Source: an uncultured Deferribacteraceae bacterium
GTDB lineage: Bacteria; Chrysiogenota; Deferribacteres; Deferribacterales; Mucispirillaceae
Length of the DNA: 6,154 bases
Direction of reading: 5' to 3'
Assembly: GCA_947039055.1 (NCBI GenBank)
Contig: CAMQYB010000128.1
Coordinates: forward strand, 1 to 6,154
Each line of letters opens with the position of its first letter. Within the stretch, counting starts at the first letter, position 1. A model generated the notes under the pieces. The model made no database searches, was not told the DNA's origin, and worked only from the letters and a program-made list of their open reading frames with translations. Made by a program: the position numbers and the translations under genes. This document shows positions 1-6,127 of this stretch, piece by piece.

Positions 1-14
1 TGTTATATAACAAT

Positions 15-110
15 AAGTTGACGATACTATTCTCTAGTATATCAACTATACTATTTTCTAATATATCAACTATGCTATTTTCAAGTATATCAACTATGTT
101 ATTCTTTAGT
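15..110. repeat. 24-bp tandem repeat (four copies, with decayed flanking copies)
   Basis: Four head-to-tail 24-bp units lie at 15-38, 39-62, 63-86 and 87-110. The last three each begin ATATCAACTAT; the first is more diverged. Bases 1-14 match the unit tail in phase (TGTTAT, then weaker), and 111-134 look like a decayed copy with a one-base deletion. The array therefore probably continues past the left edge. The length is a multiple of three. Read on the minus strand in the frame of the ankyrin gene that stops at 122-124, the array has no stop to the window edge and encodes the octapeptide NSIVDILE with small variations. One plus-strand frame (3-119, ending TGA) is also open, so coding strand and coding status are not settled. 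No terminator hairpin is visible here for the ankyrin operon. Confidence 0.85.
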
Positions 111-121
111 ATATTATGATG

Positions 122-1102
122 CTACTCTGTACTGTGTTCACGCATATAATCTCGTAGATAAGTTGCTGTTTCAACTTTGCCATTCTTCCCTGCATAATCA
201 GCTGCTGTCATGCCACTACTGTTTTCTATATACACATCTGCACCGTTCTCTACCAAAAATTTTACAAGTTCTAAATTGCCTTCTTTAGATAAACACATAA
301 GTGCCGTAAACCTGTTACTATCTATAGCGTTTAGCCTAGCTCCTGCATCAACCAACGCTCGCAAGAGATCAACACTATTAACGTAAAAAAGAGCTGTTCT
401 GCCTTCTCTATCCTTAATATTAACATTCACGCCTTTCAATATTAGATACTTAACAACATCAATTTTATTCTCATGAGTTGCGTTCATTAGTGGTGTACCT
501 GCATAACTGTTAGAGTTGATATTTGCACCTAGTTCAACCAATACTTTTACAACATCTAAGTTGCCCTCTTTTGATGAGTATGATAACGCTGTGTGTCCCA
601 TTCCATCAACACTATTAAGCTTGACACCTTTACTCGCAAGTAGACCAATTATGTCAAGATTGCCACCTCTTATTGCAAAACGTATAACTGGACTTCCAAA
701 CTCACAACTTCTAGCATTGACATCTGATCCTGCATCAATTAATAGTTTTGCGATATCAAAATTAGCCTCAGTTGATGCCCACATTAATGCGATATTACAA
801 TCATCATCTTGTGCGTTCACATCTGCACCTTTATCAATTAAAAAACTTACCACCTCAATATGATTAAACGCTGATGCATACATTAACGCTGTATTATCTC
901 TATCATCACTATCTTTAGCATTAATATCTACGCCCTGTTTGATGAGAGATTTAACCTCTAAAAGATCGCCTGATTTTGATGCTTCAAAAAGTTCTATAGA
1001 TAAATTATCGTTTGCTATAACTTCTGACATAGTCATCAATATAAATGAAAATATAGAAACCAGTATTACAATTGATACTTTTAGACGATTAAAAATTAAC
1101 AT
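122..1102 (-). CDS. Exported ankyrin-repeat protein (Sec signal, about 9 repeats)
   Basis: This 326-residue protein probably acts as a protein-binding scaffold outside the cytoplasm; its partner is unknown. Residues 1-30 form a Sec-type signal: R6 and K8, a hydrophobic core at about 9-23, then V28-I29-A30 as a likely signal peptidase I site. There is no lipobox, unlike its two neighbours. If uncleaved, the segment would be a membrane anchor. Ankyrin repeats start near residues 36, 70, 103, 137, 170, 202, 235, 265 and 298, with recurring TALM, NLDVVKxLVE and GANIN-type motifs. The repeat at 235-261 is three residues shorter than the others, and the last one is a cap. C102 and C133 sit in neighbouring repeat loops. 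The start is supported by AAGG eight bases upstream. It is the third gene of the minus-strand cluster, 47 bases after the preceding stop. The stop is TAG, and the same frame stays open beyond it through the 24-bp repeats. The fold is sure; the function is not inferable. Confidence 0.93.
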   Translation of the reverse strand: MLIFNRLKVSIVILVSIFSFILMTMSEVIANDNLSIELFEASKSGDLLEVKSLIKQGVDINAKDSDDRDNTALMYASAFNHIEVVSFLIDKGADVNAQDDDCNIALMWASTEANFDIAKLLIDAGSDVNARSCEFGSPVIRFAIRGGNLDIIGLLASKGVKLNSVDGMGHTALSYSSKEGNLDVVKVLVELGANINSNSYAGTPLMNATHENKIDVVKYLILKGVNVNIKDREGRTALFYVNSVDLLRALVDAGARLNAIDSNRFTALMCLSKEGNLELVKFLVENGADVYIENSSGMTAADYAGKNGKVETATYLRDYMREHSTE

Positions 1103-1149
1103 AAACCTAACCTTATTATTTATTAAATATTTATCTATAATAATAATTA

Positions 1150-2040
1150 TTATTTTATTGAATTAAAATACTCTACGATCTCTTTGCCACCAAACTCATC
1201 TATAAAATCAGATGTTGGACGTCCTGCAACCTCTCCTACTATATTAATATCTGCTCCATTATCAATAAGATATTTTATAACATGTAGATGTCCCTCTATT
1301 ATTGCAACCCCTAAAGGTATTGCTCTTATACCACCATCTTTACCTGCTTTATTATTAACATCTGCACCTTTAGATATTAAATACTTTACCAATATTAAAC
1401 TGCCTCTATCTGATGCCATACTTAATAATGTAGCTCCTTCCATTCCAACCATATCAACCTTAGCACCATTATCTACAAGGTAATAAAAAACATCTTGATG
1501 ATTTTCATAATACGCAGCAGTTAATGCAGATAATCCTTCTTCTGCTTGATCATCTAACTTAGCATTAACAGATACTAAATATTTTAACATCTCTAAGTCG
1601 CCGTTATATGATGCTGCAATCGCTGGCGTTCCTTGATAATATGAAAAAGTGCTTGGATCTGCCCCAACCGATACAAGGTATTTAACGATATCTAAATATC
1701 CACCCCATGCAGCATTTATGATAGCTACGCTTTCATTATTATCAATAGCATTTATATCATCACCTTGCTCCACACGACTCTTAACACCTGCTAAATTACC
1801 GTCTTTAATATACTCTGCTAACGTGAGTGTATACTCAATATTATTTTCTGTATTACTAATACTATCTGACTTATTGTCTGATTTTATTTCTGTAGTTGTT
1901 GAGTTATCTATTGTTGTTGAATTGTCTACCGCTACAATAGTCGTTTCAACTTCTTTCTCTCGCTTCTTACAACCTATAACTGTGATTGACACAATCAATA
2001 GTAACAATAATACTTTTTTTATTTTACTCAAGTTTTGCAT
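1150..2040 (-). CDS. Ankyrin-repeat lipoprotein (about 6 repeats plus cap)
   Basis: This 296-residue protein is a predicted lipoprotein and probably a binding scaffold at a membrane facing the periplasm or the exterior. The signal peptide has K6, K8 and K9, a Leu/Ile-rich core at 10-20, and lipobox V21-I22-G23-C24, so C24 would become the lipidated N-terminus. Residues 25-70 are a polar, Ser/Thr/Asn/Asp/Lys-rich linker that would hold the repeat domain away from the membrane. Ankyrin repeats begin near 72, 104, 137, 170, 203 and 238. A short inserted loop (about 229-240, KAGKDGG) precedes the sixth, and a C-terminal cap ends in EIVEYFNSIK. C24 is the only cysteine. GAGG seven bases upstream supports the start. 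It is the middle gene, 37 bases after the stop of the 702-residue gene. The signal end (TVIGCKK) and the C-terminal cap resemble those of that upstream gene, suggesting common descent. No enzymatic motif is visible. Confidence 0.94.
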   Translation of the reverse strand: MQNLSKIKKVLLLLLIVSITVIGCKKREKEVETTIVAVDNSTTIDNSTTTEIKSDNKSDSISNTENNIEYTLTLAEYIKDGNLAGVKSRVEQGDDINAIDNNESVAIINAAWGGYLDIVKYLVSVGADPSTFSYYQGTPAIAASYNGDLEMLKYLVSVNAKLDDQAEEGLSALTAAYYENHQDVFYYLVDNGAKVDMVGMEGATLLSMASDRGSLILVKYLISKGADVNNKAGKDGGIRAIPLGVAIIEGHLHVIKYLIDNGADINIVGEVAGRPTSDFIDEFGGKEIVEYFNSIK

Positions 2041-2077
2041 TCTAAAACCTCATCATATATTTTTACAAATCACTTAA

Positions 2078-4186
2078 TTATCTATCTTGCTTTATACTTT
2101 TTAAATACTCTACAATATCTTCTTTCTTATTGCGTTCTGCTATATTTAATGCTGTGCGATCGTTACTGTTTACAATATTTATATCAGCACCTTTTTCAAC
2201 TAAAAATTTAACAGCTTCTAAATTATTGCTTACTGCTAACATCAACGCAGTATTGCCTGAACTGTTTTGAGTATCTATATCTGCTCCAGCATCAACTAAA
2301 ATTTTCATAACTTCAGAGTGTTTTTCATCTACCGCTTTAAGTAACGCTGTTTCGCCTTTTTTATCTTTAGCATTTAGATCAGCACCTTTATCTATTAAAA
2401 GTTTTACAACATCAATATAGTTATCCTCTGACGCATTAATTAAAAGTGTTGATTGATTATATTTATTTCTTTCATGGATATCTGCACCATGAGAAATTAA
2501 TGTTTTAACAACATCAACCTTACCTCTAGCTGTAGCGTTGCGTATAAGCGAATAGCCGTCTTGATCCTTAATATTTATATCTGCTCCTAACTTAATTAGA
2601 AGATTCATAATATCCACATTTCCTGTGTTTGATGCCAACATTAACGAGTGACTATTATCAGCTTTTACATCTGCTCCTAAATCAATTAATAAACTTACAA
2701 GTTCAAAATTGCCTGCATTTGAGGCTTCTCTTAAAGCTGTAGGTTTACTCATTAATTGTAATTTCTTACTATCTACATCTGCTCCATTCTTAACCAATAT
2801 AGTCATAACCTCTTTATGCCCACCATCAAACGCTTTTAGAAATGCATTTGACTTATTACGATCTAATATATTTATATCTGCACCTGATTTAATTAATATC
2901 TTTGCAAGTTTTAGATTTCCTTTCTCTGATGCAAACATTAAAGCTGTCTGTCCCTTTACATCAGTATCAAGATTTATTTCTGATTTTATTAAAATATCTA
3001 TAATCTCATAATCATCATCAGTTATATTATCTTTCTTTGAAATTAATAGTAGTAACGTATCTTTCATACTTTTTCTTGCGTGTATGTTAGCTCCATTCTT
3101 AATTAAATATTTTAGAATATCGTAATGCCCACTACCATATGCTGAAAACATTGCAGTTATACCATCGTTATCATTGATATTAACATTTGCACCTTTATCA
3201 ACTAAAAACCGTGCCATATTAAAATCGCCATTTCTTGATGCAATAATTAATGCTGTATCGTTACCGTAACCTTGAGCATTAATATCTGCTCCTTTCTCTA
3301 GTAAATATTTTGCAACATCTAAATATCCATTACTTAATGATTTATGTAACGCAACACCTTTGTATGAGTTATCAATATTAATAACTGCACCTTGTTCTAT
3401 CAAATATTTAACAACCTCTAAATGATTGTTAGATGCAGCTTCTGTTAACGGATTAACATTATTATAAGCGTCTATATTTGCTCCGTTATCAATCAGATAT
3501 TTAACAATCTCTAAATCGCCTTTACCTGCTGAAACGGCTAACGCTGTTGTGTTATAACTTCCTACTTTATCTATAATCGCTCCACCTTGTTCTACTAATA
3601 ATTTTATAATTTCAAGGTTGTTTTTTGTGGCTGCAATTACAATTGTTGACTCTATATATTCATAGTTAACATCTGCTCCTTCATCAATTAGATACTTAAC
3701 AATATCCAAATGTCCGAACTCTATTGCAAACATTAATGATGTGCCACCGTACTCCTCATCTCCTGATATAGTGTCAATATCAATACCGTTTTCTAAACAC
3801 TCTTTAACTTTATCTAGTAAACCTGCTCGTGCCCAATCAGTGATCTCCATAAACGATAGATCTGCACCCTCATCAATAAAATATTTAACAAGTTCTTTGT
3901 TCCCACTGCTTGCTGCATATACAATCGGTGTAACATCTCCACGCAAATAAACTTCCATCTTACTATTGATATCTACGCCGTTCGCTATAAACGCTTTCAC
4001 TTCTGTTATATTGCCACGAATAGATGCTTCAAAAATATCTACACTTGGAGCCAGAACCTCTTCTTGAGCCTCTATATTATTCTGTGTCTCTGTGTTGCTC
4101 TCTGCTTGAATACTACCAGCGTTAATATTTTTCTTGCAACCGATAACCGTTAAAATTATTAATAATAAGATTAGATATTTAGTCAT
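2078..4186 (-). CDS. Large ankyrin-repeat lipoprotein (about 19 repeats plus cap)
   Basis: This 702-residue predicted lipoprotein consists almost wholly of ankyrin repeats and is likely a long curved binding scaffold anchored at the cell envelope; its ligand is unknown. The short signal has K3, a hydrophobic core at 4-12, and lipobox V14-I15-G16-C17. A polar Asn/Glu/Gln-rich linker spans about 18-46. Repeats follow from residue 49 at about 30-33 residue spacing, starting near 86, 115, 148, 179, 213, 245, 277, 310, 343, 376, 413, 446, 482, 513, 545, 578, 612 and 645. The cap at 677-702 ends in EDIVEYLKSIKQDR. Many units show the family pattern TALxxA, GxLEIVKYLID and GADIN. The third (115-141) is degenerate, the one at 376-409 carries about five extra residues (around DNITDDD), and the one at 645-672 is one residue short. 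AAGGGG seven bases upstream of the ATG supports the start. It is the first gene of the minus-strand cluster and has the best candidate promoter just upstream. No catalytic or transmembrane domain is visible beyond the signal. Confidence 0.95.
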   Translation of the reverse strand: MTKYLILLLIILTVIGCKKNINAGSIQAESNTETQNNIEAQEEVLAPSVDIFEASIRGNITEVKAFIANGVDINSKMEVYLRGDVTPIVYAASSGNKELVKYFIDEGADLSFMEITDWARAGLLDKVKECLENGIDIDTISGDEEYGGTSLMFAIEFGHLDIVKYLIDEGADVNYEYIESTIVIAATKNNLEIIKLLVEQGGAIIDKVGSYNTTALAVSAGKGDLEIVKYLIDNGANIDAYNNVNPLTEAASNNHLEVVKYLIEQGAVINIDNSYKGVALHKSLSNGYLDVAKYLLEKGADINAQGYGNDTALIIASRNGDFNMARFLVDKGANVNINDNDGITAMFSAYGSGHYDILKYLIKNGANIHARKSMKDTLLLLISKKDNITDDDYEIIDILIKSEINLDTDVKGQTALMFASEKGNLKLAKILIKSGADINILDRNKSNAFLKAFDGGHKEVMTILVKNGADVDSKKLQLMSKPTALREASNAGNFELVSLLIDLGADVKADNSHSLMLASNTGNVDIMNLLIKLGADINIKDQDGYSLIRNATARGKVDVVKTLISHGADIHERNKYNQSTLLINASEDNYIDVVKLLIDKGADLNAKDKKGETALLKAVDEKHSEVMKILVDAGADIDTQNSSGNTALMLAVSNNLEAVKFLVEKGADINIVNSNDRTALNIAERNKKEDIVEYLKSIKQDR

Positions 4187-4234
4187 GATGAAACCCCTTC
4201 TTGTATATCTTTTAGAAAATAGTCATATCTCTTT

Positions 4235-4263
4235 AAAATAGTTGATTTGTTTAAATATGTAAA
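4235..4263 (-). promoter_or_regulatory. Candidate promoter of the ankyrin gene cluster
   Basis: On the minus strand, TTTACA (4258-4263, five of six matches to TTGACA) is followed after exactly 17 bases by TATTTT (4235-4240, four of six matches to TATAAT). Transcription would begin near 4228, leaving a leader of about 40 bases before the ATG at 4186. The background is very AT-rich, so chance resemblance is possible. Spacing, position and the fit of the -35 box favour it over the alternative further upstream. Confidence 0.5.
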
Positions 4264-4284
4264 GAATATATGAAATAAAATTAA

Positions 4285-4314
4285 ATTATAATCTAAAAGA
4301 ACTAAATAAGATAA
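4285..4314 (-). promoter_or_regulatory. Weaker alternative promoter for the ankyrin cluster
   Basis: A perfect TATAAT reads on the minus strand at 4285-4290, but the best -35 partner is only TTATCT at 4309-4314, 18 bases away (three of six matches). It would start transcription near 4278 with a leader of about 90 bases. In such AT-rich DNA a TATAAT is easily found by chance. Confidence 0.22.
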
Positions 4315-4323
4315 TAATTGTCT

Positions 4324-4352
4324 TTTAATTAAGAGTATATTAATGGTATGAT
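4324..4352 (+). promoter_or_regulatory. Candidate extended -10 promoter of the aldehyde dehydrogenase gene
   Basis: TATGAT at 4347-4352 (five of six matches to TATAAT) is preceded by TG at 4344-4345, one base away, giving the TGnTATAAT extended -10 pattern. The -35 region at 17-base spacing is the weak TTTAAT (4324-4329), which an extended -10 can compensate for. Transcription would begin near 4359, about 24 bases before the chosen start codon. No operator-like inverted repeat was recognised next to it. Confidence 0.5.
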
Positions 4353-4370
4353 ATATTACTAAGTGAATAA

Positions 4371-4375
4371 AGGAG
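4371..4375 (+). promoter_or_regulatory. Shine-Dalgarno site that decides the dehydrogenase start
   Basis: AGGAG lies at 4371-4375. The first in-frame ATG (4377) is only one base away, too close for normal initiation. The second ATG (4383) is seven bases away, the usual spacing, so translation most likely begins at 4383 and the protein starts MLKIDSNY. Confidence 0.8.
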
Positions 4376-4382
4376 AATGTTT

Positions 4383-5864
4383 ATGTTAAAAATTGATTCA
4401 AATTATAAATTGTATATTGATGGTAAATGGGTAAGCTCATCTGATGGGAAAACTTTCGATGCTTTTTCTCCTGTTAATGGCGAGAAATTAGCTACTTGTG
4501 AAGAGGCTAGTAAAAGTGATGTTGATAAAGCTGTTGCCGCTGCAAGAAAAGCATTTACTACATGGAGACATGTTGGAGCGTATGAAAGATCTGCAATGCT
4601 TAATAAAATTGCTGACGTTATGGAAGCAAATAAAGAGCATCTTGCAATGGTTGAAACTTATGATAATGGTAAACCTATTCGTGAAACTATGAATGTAGAT
4701 GTGCCACTTGCGATAGAACATTTTAGATATTTTGCAGGAGTTATACTTGCTGAAGAAGGTTCATCATCGTTTCTACAAAATAATACTCTAAGTATTATAA
4801 CTAGAGAACCTATCGGTGTTGTTGGACAAATTGTTCCTTGGAATTTTCCGTTATTAATGGCTGCTTGGAAAATAGCTCCTTTATTAGCATGTGGTTGCGT
4901 AAGTGTATTTAAACCATCTAAAAGCACATCATTAAGTGTTTTAGAGTTTACTAAATTGATTGATGGTATCCTTCCAGCTGGAGTATTTAACCTTATAACT
5001 GGATCTGGTGCAAAATCTGGAGAATTTATTCTTCAACATAAAGATATAGATAAACTTGCTTTTACAGGATCAACTGAAGTTGGTCGTAGCGTTGCACAAG
5101 CGGCAGCTGATAAATTAATTCCTGCAACTCTTGAACTTGGTGGAAAGTCTGCAAACATCTTCTTTGATGATTGTAACTTTGAAATGGCAATGGACGGATT
5201 ACAGCTTGGTATCTTATTTAATCAAGGACAAGTTTGTTGTGCAGGTAGTAGAGTTTTTGTTCATGAAAGTATATACGATAAATTTATTGCTGAAGCTGTA
5301 AAAAGATTTGAGATGATAAAAGTTGGTTTATCGTGGGAAGCTGACACTCAAATGGGTGCTTTAGCATCTAAAGAGCAATTAGATATAGTGTTAAGTTATG
5401 TTGAAATCGCTAAAAAAGAGGGAGCTACTATCGCAACTGGTGGTAAAAGAATTACAACAAACGGTCTTGATAAAGGATTTTTCATTGAACCAACACTTAT
5501 AACTAATGCAACAAATAGTATGAGGGTAGCTAAAGAAGAGATTTTTGGACCAGTAGCTACTGTAATCAAATTTAAAACTGAAGAAGAAGTTATTAAGATG
5601 GCAAATGATAGCGAATACGGTTTAGCTGGTGGAGTTTGGACTCAAGATATCAATAAAGCGATTAGAGTTTCTAAAGCTATTGAGTCTGGTCGTATTTGGG
5701 TAAATACTTATAATACTATCCCAGCTGGTGCTCCTTTTGGTGGTTATAAAACATCTGGTATCGGTAGAGAAACAGATAAAATGATTTTAGAACATTATAC
5801 GCAAGTTAAAAACATTATGATTAATTTATCTGATAAACCTAGTGGATTTTATCCTTCAAAATAA
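4383..5864 (+). CDS. NAD(P)-dependent aldehyde dehydrogenase, acetaldehyde dehydrogenase II (AcoD/ExaC/AldB-like) group
   Basis: It oxidises an aldehyde to the carboxylic acid with NAD(P)+ in the cytoplasm. Members of this group often act on acetaldehyde or other short aldehydes, but the substrate here is inferred. The 493-residue length is normal for the family. Counting from the upstream ATG at 4377 (subtract two for the chosen start), the family residues are all present: oxyanion Asn156 in VPWNFP, Lys179 in FKPSKS, the GSTEVG cofactor motif at 231-236, general base Glu253 in LELGG, nucleophile Cys287 in NQGQVCCAG, and Glu388 in EEIFGPV. The C-terminal PFGGYKTSGIGRE and YTQVKN segments are typical of this group. 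The position that is often Glu in NAD-specific enzymes (Glu195 of human ALDH2) appears to be Lys182, so NADP use is possible. The gene is divergent from the ankyrin cluster and monocistronic, with its own promoter and terminator. No truncation or frameshift is seen. The family is certain and the physiological substrate uncertain. Confidence 0.96.
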   Translation: MLKIDSNYKLYIDGKWVSSSDGKTFDAFSPVNGEKLATCEEASKSDVDKAVAAARKAFTTWRHVGAYERSAMLNKIADVMEANKEHLAMVETYDNGKPIRETMNVDVPLAIEHFRYFAGVILAEEGSSSFLQNNTLSIITREPIGVVGQIVPWNFPLLMAAWKIAPLLACGCVSVFKPSKSTSLSVLEFTKLIDGILPAGVFNLITGSGAKSGEFILQHKDIDKLAFTGSTEVGRSVAQAAADKLIPATLELGGKSANIFFDDCNFEMAMDGLQLGILFNQGQVCCAGSRVFVHESIYDKFIAEAVKRFEMIKVGLSWEADTQMGALASKEQLDIVLSYVEIAKKEGATIATGGKRITTNGLDKGFFIEPTLITNATNSMRVAKEEIFGPVATVIKFKTEEEVIKMANDSEYGLAGGVWTQDINKAIRVSKAIESGRIWVNTYNTIPAGAPFGGYKTSGIGRETDKMILEHYTQVKNIMINLSDKPSGFYPSK

Positions 5865-5900
5865 TTATTGTATGTTGAAAATTTGTAGTTGATATATTTG

Positions 5901-5940
5901 AACCCTGTCATAAAAGTTTTATGATGGGGTTTATTATTAT
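5901..5940 (+). terminator. Hairpin terminator of the aldehyde dehydrogenase gene
   Basis: It lies 36 bases after the stop codon. The arms at 5901-5915 and 5917-5931 pair over up to 15 positions, including two G-U wobbles (AACCC at the base, TCATAAAA near the loop). In practice the innermost bases form the loop. The following TTATTATTAT tract is T-rich but interrupted, so termination may be less than complete. Confidence 0.8.
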
Positions 5941-5981
5941 AATGAAATATCAATCTGTTATTTGTTTATTTATAAGTTAGT

Positions 5982-6006
5982 TAGGTATATATAATTTATG
6001 TACCTA
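5982..6006. other. Short AT-rich hairpin in the 3' intergenic region
   Basis: TAGGTATATA (5982-5991) and TATGTACCTA (5997-6006) pair over ten positions with one G-U wobble around the five-base loop TAATT. No T tract follows on the plus strand. It sits directly before the 17-bp repeat array, and its right arm may be part of a diverged 15-base copy of that unit (5994-6008). The function is unknown. Confidence 0.45.
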
Positions 6007-6008
6007 TA

Positions 6009-6076
6009 ATTTACTATAGATTACGATTTACTATCGTTTATTATTTACTATAGGTTATAATTTACGATAGGTTATA
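6009..6076. repeat. 17-bp tandem repeat (four copies plus a partial one)
   Basis: Four adjacent 17-bp units lie at 6009-6025, 6026-6042, 6043-6059 and 6060-6076. Each begins ATTTAC and most continue with TATAG or GATAG; the last two differ at one base (ATTTACTATAGGTTATA against ATTTACGATAGGTTATA). A partial copy follows at 6077 (ATTTAG) and a diverged 15-base one precedes at 5994. The period is not a multiple of three and no open frame runs through it, so it is noncoding. It lies between two converging transcription units. Confidence 0.8.
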
Positions 6077-6098
6077 ATTTAGAGTTAAAAGTATTCAT

Positions 6099-6127
6099 AA
6101 AAAAAGCCCCCTAATATTTAGGGAGCT
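6099..6127 (-). terminator. Leftward hairpin terminator for a gene beyond the right edge
   Basis: Read on the minus strand, AGCTCCCTAA (6127-6118), loop ATA, and TTAGGGGGCT (6114-6105) form a ten-pair stem with one G-U wobble. The stem is followed by a run of seven T (6105-6099). This is a classic intrinsic terminator for leftward transcription. On the plus strand the wobble becomes a C-A mismatch and no T tract follows, so it is directional. A minus-strand gene should end just to the right. Possible stop codons exist at 6142-6144 and 6147-6149, but too little sequence is present to call the gene. Confidence 0.8.

Noticed and set aside
1103..1149. Separate promoter for the 326-residue ankyrin gene
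   Set aside because: TATAGA-like boxes exist in this AT-rich gap, but no -35 partner at sensible spacing was found; co-transcription is simpler.
1139..1154. Perfect 16-bp palindrome AATAATAATTATTATT between two ankyrin genes
   Set aside because: It is made only of A and T in a simple AAT pattern, would form a very weak hairpin, has no following T tract, and overlaps the stop codon of the upstream gene. It is not a convincing terminator or operator.
1649..2077. Plus-strand open frame of 142 codons opposite the 296-residue ankyrin gene
   Set aside because: It reads antisense to clear ankyrin repeats and a lipoprotein signal, has no recognisable domain, and arises from repeated codons on the other strand. 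The plus-strand frames at 516-863, 939-1166, 1184-1483, 2709-3011 and 3741-3950 are rejected for the same reason.
122..4186. Eukaryotic origin of the ankyrin genes
   Set aside because: The genes have bacterial signal peptides, lipoboxes and Shine-Dalgarno sites, and no introns; the base composition matches the rest of the window.
4488..4927. Short frames on both strands inside the dehydrogenase gene (4488-4721, 4498-4692, 4658-4927)
   Set aside because: They overlap the unambiguous dehydrogenase reading frame and have no domain or convincing ribosome site.
4383..5864. Assignment to betaine-aldehyde, succinate-semialdehyde or lactaldehyde dehydrogenase
   Set aside because: The C-terminal NTYN, PFGGYKTSGIGRE and QVKN pattern and the overall sequence fit the acetaldehyde dehydrogenase II group better; no feature specific to the other groups was recognised.
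6009..6076. Possible CRISPR array at the 17-bp repeats
   Set aside because: The units are adjacent with no spacers and are shorter than CRISPR repeats; no cas gene is present.
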